DNA from: an uncultured Methanomassiliicoccales archaeon
Lineage (GTDB): Archaea; Thermoplasmatota; Thermoplasmata; Methanomassiliicoccales; Methanomethylophilaceae
DNA length: 27,207 bases
Assembly (NCBI GenBank): GCA_959597175.1
Contig: CAUFXM010000014.1
Coordinates: 1-27,207 of the forward strand
Direction of reading: 5' to 3'
Position 1 is the stretch's first letter. Each line of letters starts with the position of its first letter. Below the pieces are notes generated by a model. The model was not told where the DNA came from and ran no database searches. It worked only from the letters and a program-made list of their open reading frames with translations. Shown here piece by piece: positions 22,116-27,207 of the stretch. The translations under genes and the position numbers were made by a program.

Positions 22116-23606
22116 TCACGCTATCGCCTCCGTTTCCCTTCCGAAGGCTTCGCGCTGCCTCCTGAGGAAATACTCGTCGGGCTCCTCGAACGGTCCTGCC
22201 ATCACCAGGTCGTCGTCCATCGGGAGGCCGAGGTCGAGCGTGCACAGAGTGAAGGGGCACATCCTGGAGAAGTCAACGATCGTGAGATGCTGCTGGCGGA
22301 GCTTCGACTTGAATGATTGGAACACTGACTTTACGAGCTCGAAGTCCTCCGCGAAGACGACGACAGGGTCGTCCCTGATGTATCTGATGTAAGTCCCGAC
22401 GCAGTCGTGATGGCCATCGTACGTCCTGAGGAGCTTGTGGCATTCTTTGCAGACGCGGATCTTGTATTGGCGGTATATTCCGAGGGTGCGGATGTTGCGT
22501 TTGGATGCTCCGCCCCAGTACCTGATCTTGAACTCCACGGCGAGAGCCTTCATGGTCCACTGCTCCCAGTCCACTCCCGAGAGGTCTCCGAGCATCCTTC
22601 CTTTGCCTTCTCCCTTCTCGTTGTAGTCCTTCTCTGTATAGTCGGCACCTGGGGACAGGAGGCCGGGGACCAACATGTCCAGCACCTTGAGGTCCCAGTC
22701 GATGTCGTCAGGGTCCTTCTCGGCCATGCCGAGGCCCATGTGCGTAGTGAGGTAGGCGGCGGTGTGCCTGATGCTCCTGATCTTCTCCCTGGAGTGGACC
22801 TTCTTGATCAGCCAACCGGGATTCCGTCTCCTGAACTCGGTCGTGTCGATTCTGCCGTAACATAGGATGTGGAAGTGCGGTGAGAATTCCCACTCGTCCT
22901 CCTTCTGGCGCCAGGGGTGGAATATCGTGACTCCGGCTGTGGCACCGAAGGCCACCATGGAGTCGTCGATATGCCTGCAGAGGTCGTCGAACTCCGGCTT
23001 GGTTTGGCAGAGCCTCTTGACTAGATCCTGCGGAGGGGAGACCACCCAGTGACCGATGTCGCCCACGTGGACGCCCTTCTTCTCGCTGAGCAACTTGTAC
23101 GAGAGGAGCTGCTTCTCGATCTGGACACCGCGCTTGAGGGCTGTGTCGTTCATGCACTTGGGGCATCTGAGGGACCAGCAGTGCCTGCGCTTGCCCTTGC
23201 AGTGGTGCTCGGGATCCTCCGGACAAGCCGAGTAAACGATGCCCCCCGCGGAGGAGCGGATGAAGCCGCAGCCCTTCCTGTCGGGACGCGTGAGGTCGTG
23301 GGCGGGCATGCACCAGGAGATGTACTGGCGGTAGGGCTCGGGGCCTTCCTGCGCGGGGGTCCCGGAGACTTCCTGAACCCCTTCCTGTGTCTCGTCCTCT
23401 ACGTCATCCTGCGGATGAAGTCTAAGGTACTCTATGGCAGGATACGTGGCATCCTCCACGGGCAGGTTCCTCACGTAGGATGTTACGGAATGCTCCGCGA
23501 GTGCTGCCTGTACTGCCAGTCCCTGGCGCTCCTTCATCTCGAGCTCCCTCTGAAGGAAGCGGAGGCGCATCTCCTCAAGTCTGATGTCGTAGTCTTCGAT
23601 CTGCAT
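22116..23606 (-). CDS. rep: Rolling-circle replication initiator (HUH Rep)
   Basis: A 496-aa initiator that nicks one strand at the origin and leads rolling-circle replication. The HUH motif is HFH at residues 244-246 in FSPHFHILCYG; the catalytic Tyr is Y285 in HTAAYLTTHMGLG, a Y-x3-H arrangement like that of haloarchaeal plasmid and pleolipovirus Reps. Motif 1 is probably IGHWVVSPP (about 186-193). A Cys/His cluster ahead of the catalytic core (CPEDPEHHC, HCWSLRCPKC) is a zinc-binding module, and a second one comes late (CKECHKLLRTYDGHHDC). The N-terminal 90 residues are helical and acidic. Length is larger than usual for small plasmid Reps. It is divergent-free, downstream of an origin-like hairpin spacer. 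Confidence 0.9.
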   Translation of the reverse strand: MQIEDYDIRLEEMRLRFLQRELEMKERQGLAVQAALAEHSVTSYVRNLPVEDATYPAIEYLRLHPQDDVEDETQEGVQEVSGTPAQEGPEPYRQYISWCMPAHDLTRPDRKGCGFIRSSAGGIVYSACPEDPEHHCKGKRRHCWSLRCPKCMNDTALKRGVQIEKQLLSYKLLSEKKGVHVGDIGHWVVSPPQDLVKRLCQTKPEFDDLCRHIDDSMVAFGATAGVTIFHPWRQKEDEWEFSPHFHILCYGRIDTTEFRRRNPGWLIKKVHSREKIRSIRHTAAYLTTHMGLGMAEKDPDDIDWDLKVLDMLVPGLLSPGADYTEKDYNEKGEGKGRMLGDLSGVDWEQWTMKALAVEFKIRYWGGASKRNIRTLGIYRQYKIRVCKECHKLLRTYDGHHDCVGTYIRYIRDDPVVVFAEDFELVKSVFQSFKSKLRQQHLTIVDFSRMCPFTLCTLDLGLPMDDDLVMAGPFEEPDEYFLRRQREAFGRETEAIA

Positions 23607-23816
23607 GTTAACTTCGATGATGGGGCGGCGGTGCCACCCCGGGAAGGCGGCCGGCGGGCGCTGGGCATGCGCCGGGCGCGCCCGCTCGGCCTGTTTGGCT
23701 TCGCCTCGGTCGCGGAGCTCCCTCGGCTCCGCGTGGGACAGGGGCGGTTGGGTGCGGTGCGGGATGACAGGAGGGTGCGCCGGGGACGGCGCGGGGGGAT
23801 GCCCGGGACGGCACCG
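23607..23816. other. Candidate double-strand origin: hairpin-rich spacer upstream of Rep
   Basis: The spacer is far richer in GC than the flanks and is packed with inverted repeats: CGCGGAGC-TCCCTCG-GCTCCGCG (23711-23733, perfect 8-bp stem), GCGCC-GGGGAC-GGCGC (23777-23792), the palindrome GGGCGCGCCC around 23675, and a long-range pair of CGGTGCC..CCCGGG (23629-23643) with CCCGGG..GGCACCG (23802-23816) that encloses the whole region. It is directly upstream of the Rep gene. Rolling-circle origins usually place the nick in such a hairpin loop; the exact nick site cannot be fixed from sight. Confidence 0.6.
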
Positions 23817-24152
23817 TCATTCACCCTCCGGGTCGTCCTGCGTGGGAGACACCAGGTCGACTATCCTCACCGATTCGTTCCCGAGCCACGCGCCGTAGTG
23901 GGCGACGCGGTCGAGATGCTCGGCTCTGCTGACGGCACTCGCCATCGCTGCGTCGAGCCTCCTCTTGCCGAGGAGCTGCACTAGCGGGTGTTCAGAGAGG
24001 CCGAAGGCCTCGTACACGGCTATCCAGGAGAAGTACTCCCTCGCGTCCCTGGGGTCGCAGAGGGCGATCTCCCTGGGGAGGGGGACCTTGGAGGATGCCC
24101 TGAGGGAGAGCATCCTGTCCGTTTCCGGATCTGTGGTGACGTTGAAGCTCAC
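23817..24152 (-). CDS. Hypothetical protein, 111 aa
   Basis: Start is the GTG at 24152, overlapping the TGA of the ATPase as GTGA; the longer frame from 24197 runs inside the ATPase gene. The product begins VSFNVTTDPETDRMLSLRAS, then has a helical middle (FSWIAVYEAFGLSEHPLVQL, then LGKRRLDAAMASAVSRAEHL) and an acidic end. No family is recognised. Its coupling to the ATPase suggests a packaging, assembly or replication accessory role. Confidence 0.6.
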   Translation of the reverse strand: MSFNVTTDPETDRMLSLRASSKVPLPREIALCDPRDAREYFSWIAVYEAFGLSEHPLVQLLGKRRLDAAMASAVSRAEHLDRVAHYGAWLGNESVRIVDLVSPTQDDPEGE

Positions 24153-24784
24153 AGCCTCACATCCCTGAGCATGTGGCTGTTCCTGTAGGACCACCACCAG
24201 ACCTTCGGTATCGCGACGGACTCATTGAAGCGGGGGAAGAAGCACCAGCTCCTCGGTTCGAGTTCCGGATGCTGTCTTATGGACTCCTCGATCCAGATGT
24301 TGGCCAGAACCTGGTTCATGCGGAACTCGGGACGCTCGAACGCCAGGTCCTCGTCGTGCATCCTCTTGCACATGACCACCGCATCCTGCGACCTGACAAA
24401 CTCTATGTCCGTGCCGGCCATGGACTGGGTTGTGATGCAGACCACCGTGGACTTGTGGGATATGATGCCGAGCCAGCGCTGGAGCGTGGCGTCCTTCCCG
24501 GAGCCCCTGGAGTGGAACACCCTGTTCACGTCCTCGATGACCGCGACGGACCCCACGGGGATGTCGTTGGGGTCGGAGACCCTGCGGTAGCCTGGGAACA
24601 TGGAGACGTCGTACTCCATGGGGTCCAGGAGGTACACCGGGCGGGTGTGCCAGCACAGGTCGATGAGCGAATGCAGGGAGCAGGACTTGCCCTGCTTCCC
24701 GCTACCGACCGCGATGATCACGCCGTGCTCCATTTTGGAGATGTAGTCGACCGCCTTACTGGCCGTCACGACCCTCACCTCCAT
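24149..24784 (-). CDS. P-loop ATPase (Zot/HerA-FtsK-like), probable assembly or packaging motor
   Basis: A 211-aa ATPase with P-loop GSGKQGKS (residues 27-34), Walker B VAVIEDVNRVF with Glu84-Asp85, and a polar sensor strand VVCITTQSMAG. The pattern of an N-terminal strand, P-loop, then ED-N-R, and a downstream TTQ is typical of Zot/FtsK-HerA-class P-loop proteins used for DNA packaging or membrane assembly in small archaeal and filamentous viruses. It lacks membrane segments, unlike inovirus Zot, but the neighbouring 272-aa gene supplies them. It overlaps both neighbours (29 and 4 bases), so it is made with the structural block. Confidence 0.75.
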   Translation of the reverse strand: MEVRVVTASKAVDYISKMEHGVIIAVGSGKQGKSCSLHSLIDLCWHTRPVYLLDPMEYDVSMFPGYRRVSDPNDIPVGSVAVIEDVNRVFHSRGSGKDATLQRWLGIISHKSTVVCITTQSMAGTDIEFVRSQDAVVMCKRMHDEDLAFERPEFRMNQVLANIWIEESIRQHPELEPRSWCFFPRFNESVAIPKVWWWSYRNSHMLRDVRL

Positions 24785-25574
24785 GACGTTGACTCATGCC
24801 CTGACGGGGACGGTTTCCCTGGCTGTCCCTAGGGTTCACGGTGAAGTCCAGGTAGTCCTCCGGGACCGACTCGTCGGAATCGTGGGATTCGTAGTCGGCC
24901 TCGATCAGCCCGAGGGCCGAGGAGATCCTGTCGAGGTGCTTCCTCAGCGAAGACCTGGCGTATCCCAGGCCGATAACCTTCGGATGGACCATGAGCTCCA
25001 GGTTCTCCTCCATGACCTGGTTCAGGACGGAGTACCACTTGCGGTATGCATCCTCACGGGTCATGACGACGAGCCCGTTCTCGGTGTGAACCCAGCCGTA
25101 GTCGACCATCCCCCTTTCAAGATCCATGCCCTCCACCAGGTAGACGGGGATTCCGGACATGGTGTGGTACACCACGTTGTTCCCCGTCTGCTGGATGTAG
25201 CGGAACATGTCGTCCGGGACGAACACGGCGCGGAGCAGATGGTTCTCCACATCGAGATGCACCAGCACCCTGCCGGAGGGGTGGTACAGGGATCTGACCA
25301 CGAACCTCGCCAGCAGGGCGCCTGCTATCGGGGACAGGAGAACGGGCCAGTACTCCTGCAGGGCGTCGACGATGGCGTCGGTGCCGAACATCCTCCACAC
25401 CACGTACACACCGAAGAACCCGGCAGATACGGTGGCGGCGACGGCCGCCACCTTCCTCCACGGGGACTCCCTCGGCATCTCGGCATAGGCCTGTTCGGGG
25501 ACGGAATCCCTCTGGGGTTCCTGCATGGTGTCCGCCGTCGGATCGAACTCCCTGGGCTGGTCGTCAGAGTACAT
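24756..25574 (-). CDS. Two-span membrane protein, 272 aa
   Basis: Residues 1-40 are acidic and polar; membrane segments follow at about 41-63 (KVAAVAATVSAGFFGVYVVW) and 75-93 (YWPVLLSPIAGALLARFVV). The remaining 180 residues are a soluble domain with a mixed fold (SGRVLVHLDVENHLLRAVFV, then YHTMSGIPVYLVEGMDLERG) and an acidic tail. This could be the cytoplasmic/virion-interior partner of the ATPase. It overlaps the preceding 36-aa gene by 11 bases and the ATPase by 29, a sign of strict co-expression. Family not recognised. Confidence 0.7.
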   Translation of the reverse strand: MYSDDQPREFDPTADTMQEPQRDSVPEQAYAEMPRESPWRKVAAVAATVSAGFFGVYVVWRMFGTDAIVDALQEYWPVLLSPIAGALLARFVVRSLYHPSGRVLVHLDVENHLLRAVFVPDDMFRYIQQTGNNVVYHTMSGIPVYLVEGMDLERGMVDYGWVHTENGLVVMTREDAYRKWYSVLNQVMEENLELMVHPKVIGLGYARSSLRKHLDRISSALGLIEADYESHDSDESVPEDYLDFTVNPRDSQGNRPRQGMSQRHGGEGRDGQ

Positions 25575-25674
25575 CGCTCACCTGCGTCTGGGCCTTCATG
25601 AGGCACCTGGAGAAGCTCCAGCGGAACCCCAGGAACGCTCCGATCAGGCACAGGATCAGTACCAGCGCTGACAC
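25564..25674 (-). CDS. Single-span mini-protein, 36 aa
   Basis: A GTG start at 25674 with GGGGGTGAGG upstream gives VSALVLILCLIGAFLGFRWS followed by a basic, Gln/Ser-rich tail. The first 18 residues form one membrane span, then positively charged residues. This size and layout (short hydrophobic helix plus basic cytoplasmic end) is seen in coat-like or anchor mini-proteins of small viruses. It overlaps the preceding gene by 19 bases and the following by 11. Small size makes coding status less certain. Confidence 0.55.
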   Translation of the reverse strand: MSALVLILCLIGAFLGFRWSFSRCLMKAQTQVSDVL

Positions 25675-25844
25675 GGCCTCACCCCCGAATAGAGGATCAT
25701 CCCTCCGGCGAACGCCATGACGCTGCCTATGGTGGAGAACACCAGGGCCTCGCCCACATCCAGCATCGTGGAGATCAGCGGGACGATCCAAGCCGAGCCG
25801 ACGAAGAGCAGGAGCCCGACGATTATCCTCGGGACGTTCATCAT
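25656..25844 (-). CDS. Two-span membrane protein, 62 aa
   Basis: The MM start (25844) overlaps the previous TGA as ATGA. Membrane segments are at about 5-23 (PRIIVGLLLFVGSAWIVPLI) and 31-53 (GEALVFSTIGSVMAFAGGMI). Family unknown; part of the packed structural block and coupled on both sides. Confidence 0.65.
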   Translation of the reverse strand: MMNVPRIIVGLLLFVGSAWIVPLISTMLDVGEALVFSTIGSVMAFAGGMILYSGVRPCQRWY

Positions 25845-26119
25845 CTTGTCACCCTCTGCTTGCACTGGCTGATGTCCGAGTAGAACGCGATGTAGATCAG
25901 CAGGCACTCGATGGCGCAGACGAACACCAGGATGAACCCGGACAGCAGCCAGAACACCACCGGGTCGGTGGGGATGTTCGCGGTGATGGCGGAGGCCACG
26001 GTGTTCCCCGAGGCGTCCAGCAGGATGTGGGCCAGGTCGTCGCCCGTGGCGAGGGTGACGATAAGGTCCAGGATGAACACCGCGTTGATGATCCCCGACA
26101 TCAGAGGGATCCACATCAT
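25841..26119 (-). CDS. Two-span membrane protein, 92 aa
   Basis: Starts MMWIPLMSGIINAVFILDLI, with membrane segments at about 5-25 and 53-80 (VVFWLLSGFILVFVCAIECL) around an extracytoplasmic loop of about 27 polar residues (TGDDLAHILLDASGNTVASA). The C-terminus is basic. The start overlaps the previous stop (ATGA). Probably a virion or assembly membrane protein; family not recognised. Confidence 0.7.
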   Translation of the reverse strand: MMWIPLMSGIINAVFILDLIVTLATGDDLAHILLDASGNTVASAITANIPTDPVVFWLLSGFILVFVCAIECLLIYIAFYSDISQCKQRVTR

Positions 26120-26583
26120 CTGTATCTCCTCCAGTCGGAGCCGTCGTAGAAACGGCGATCATAGTAGCCCTGCTGAGGGTCTATGTACTGCTGTCCCGTC
26201 CTCAGGTTATCGTGGTCCTGCCCGGAGCGCCTCGTGAAGATCGGGGTGTCGATGTACTCCTGCTTGAGGTTCATCTTATCGCGTGCGTAGTTCACCAGAT
26301 AGCGGATGACCAATGCGAGCAGGAGGACGAACACCACGATGATGATCACCTGCGCCACCTCCTCGGGGATGCCCAGCGTGGTGGAGACCACGTTGGACAG
26401 CCCTCCGGTGAGGAAGAGGTAGGAGAAGCATCCGACGACCGCGACCTTGATGGTGTTGCCCCAGGTCAGGATCACCTTGGTTCCGGCTTCAGCCGCCTCG
26501 GCCGCACCGGATGCTGCGACCTTCCCTCCGCCTCCCCTGAAGAAGCTGGTCAGGGCCTTGGCGATGGAGCTCCAGGCGGACAT
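26116..26583 (-). CDS. Two-span membrane protein with Gln/Tyr/Arg-rich tail, 155 aa
   Basis: Starts MSAWSSIAKALTSFFRGGGG, a helical amphipathic Ala/Gly-rich stretch. Membrane segments are at about 37-61 (VILTWGNTIKVAVVGCFSYL) and 73-96 (VAQVIIIVVFVLLLALVIRY). The tail (about 100-155) is polar and rich in Gln, Tyr and Arg (FTRRSGQDHDNLRTGQQYID), suited to contact nucleic acid or an inner surface. One base separates it from the preceding spike gene stop. By position it corresponds to the internal membrane protein of pleomorphic viruses; this is inference. Confidence 0.7.
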   Translation of the reverse strand: MSAWSSIAKALTSFFRGGGGKVAASGAAEAAEAGTKVILTWGNTIKVAVVGCFSYLFLTGGLSNVVSTTLGIPEEVAQVIIIVVFVLLLALVIRYLVNYARDKMNLKQEYIDTPIFTRRSGQDHDNLRTGQQYIDPQQGYYDRRFYDGSDWRRYR

Positions 26584-26584
26584 C

Positions 26585-27207
26585 TCAGCGCCTCCCTCCG
26601 TTACCGCGGACGTGGAACGCGTACGCGGCCAGGACGATCACCACGATGACGATACCAAGCAGGACGAGGATCTCGAAGAGTCCGTCGTCCTTCTTTTCGG
26701 AATCATCGCCCGAGGACTCGTCGCCTCCGGGGTCGTCTCCGGGCTGGTCATCATCGTCTCCACCAGGGGTGACGGAGGCCTCCTTCCAGACGGCGGTGGC
26801 CTTCACATCGCCGGTGACGGTGACGGAGTCGCCGGGCTGGAGGATGTCGTCTCCGATCCTCCAACCGGCGAACTCGAACCCCTCCTTCTCGCCGTCGTAG
26901 GACGGCAGGACGAAGGTTGCTCCGCTGTCAGCCGTCGCTGTAGGGACGGTGATTGATCCGCCGTCGACCTCGAAGGTGATCTCGAAGGTCTCGGGGACTT
27001 CGGTTCCGGTAGGAGTCCACTTGGCGTAGAGGGTCATCGACCTCTTCACATCGGATGACCAGTCGTACTCCTCTGTGAGTTCCGAGGAGGTGAACCATCC
27101 CCCGAACTCGTACCCGGACCTGACGGGATCCGCGGGCTTCTCCGCAGGGACGCCGTAGGCGGTCTGCTGTATCTCCCTGACCTGGGGCCCGCCGAGGGAG
27201 TCGAAGG
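26585..27207 (-). CDS. C-terminal part of B-repeat protein with membrane anchor (putative spike)
   Basis: Open to the window edge, 206 residues. First comes a classic InlB-type B-repeat (List_Bact_rpt): FDSLGGPQVREIQQTAYG, then PVRSGYEFGGWFTSSELTEE and SMTLYAKWT. A second, more divergent repeat follows (FEITFEVDGGSITVPTATAD ... GFEFAGWRIGDD ... ATAVWK). An acidic Asp/Gly-rich spacer (about 25 residues) leads to a membrane segment (ILVLLGIVIVVIVLAAYAFH) and a basic tail. B-repeats are binding modules of adhesins. Joined across the circle to 1-136 it makes a 252-aa tail-anchored protein without a signal peptide. It heads the structural block and is the best candidate receptor-binding spike. Confidence 0.75.
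   Translation of the reverse strand, partial: FDSLGGPQVREIQQTAYGVPAEKPADPVRSGYEFGGWFTSSELTEEYDWSSDVKRSMTLYAKWTPTGTEVPETFEITFEVDGGSITVPTATADSGATFVLPSYDGEKEGFEFAGWRIGDDILQPGDSVTVTGDVKATAVWKEASVTPGGDDDDQPGDDPGGDESSGDDSEKKDDGLFEILVLLGIVIVVIVLAAYAFHVRGNGGRR

Larger units (their letters stand above)
1..27207. mobile_element. Integrative rolling-circle archaeal element (provirus/virus-like plasmid)
   Basis: The window contains a tyrosine integrase, an HUH rolling-circle initiator with an adjacent hairpin-rich spacer, a packed block of small membrane proteins with a P-loop ATPase and an anchored B-repeat surface protein, a toxin-antitoxin pair and defence-type cargo. No ribosomal, metabolic or tRNA gene is visible, so host chromosome is not evident anywhere. 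The sequence ends are compatible with a circle: the gene leaving position 1 and the gene entering at 27207 join in frame. The boundaries are therefore given as the whole window. If the window is instead an arbitrary slice of an integrated copy, the true att sites lie outside or in the 137-433 spacer. Confidence 0.75.

Noticed and set aside
21301..22260. 319-aa minus-strand frame over the toxin-antitoxin genes
   Set aside because: Antisense to clear MntA and HepT motifs; no recognisable domain and low-complexity start.
1..27207. CRISPR arrays and tRNA genes
   Set aside because: No regularly spaced repeats, and no cloverleaf or T-arm sequence with paired stems was found by eye on either strand.

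Overview
The window reads as one archaeal mobile element, most likely a provirus or virus-like plasmid of a methanogen-lineage Thermoplasmatota (Methanomassiliicoccales-like). This rests on TATA boxes about 26 bp upstream of many start codons (leaderless starts), AGG-rich arginine codons in the GC-rich genes, adhesin-type (InlB B-repeat) surface protein, and absence of bacterial -35/-10 patterns. The taxonomic call is inference.

Backbone. At the left is a tyrosine integrase (434-1369, -) facing away from a divergent winged-helix regulator (1555-1887, +), with shared operator-like motifs between them. On the right is a tightly overlapping minus-strand block: a B-repeat protein with a C-terminal membrane anchor (26585-27207, open at the edge), four small membrane proteins (36-155 aa), a 272-aa membrane protein, a P-loop ATPase, a 111-aa protein, a hairpin-rich origin-like spacer (23607-23816) and an HUH rolling-circle Rep (22116-23606). 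This order (anchored spike, small membrane proteins, ATPase, Rep) resembles pleolipovirus-type and, less closely, inovirus-type genomes. The two window ends fit together: the minus-strand gene that runs off position 1 joins in frame to the open gene at 27207, giving one 252-aa protein. The 27,207 bp may therefore be a complete circle cut inside that gene.

Cargo. Between integrase and Rep lies a mosaic of GC-rich and AT-rich pieces. It holds a four-gene plus-strand operon (3018-4460) with a winged-helix protein and a small protein family also common in bacterial mobile elements; a membrane-anchored surface protein broken by a one-base frameshift (4520-5931); a possible DUF5677 protein (6062-6991); and a duplicated gene unit (7068-7933 and 13448-14320). 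Each unit has an almost identical 5' leader whose last hairpin hides the Shine-Dalgarno; the first copy carries an in-frame TAA. Between the copies sit a transposase-like protein lacking its first catalytic Asp, a secreted protein with a small membrane partner, and an AlbA/Schlafen-GHKL ATPase with a degraded tail.

From 14.3 to 20.2 kb is a probable defence island: a cyclase-fold protein, a DUF1508 protein and an Sll1717-type P-loop ATPase in one direction; a divergent HrgA-like nuclease (HARE-HTH plus PD-(D/E)XK), a winged-helix protein, and an unrecognised 366-aa protein. A HepT-MntA toxin-antitoxin pair (21457-22114) abuts the Rep gene. The likely logic is a maintenance and virion-like backbone carrying host-competition and defence cargo.
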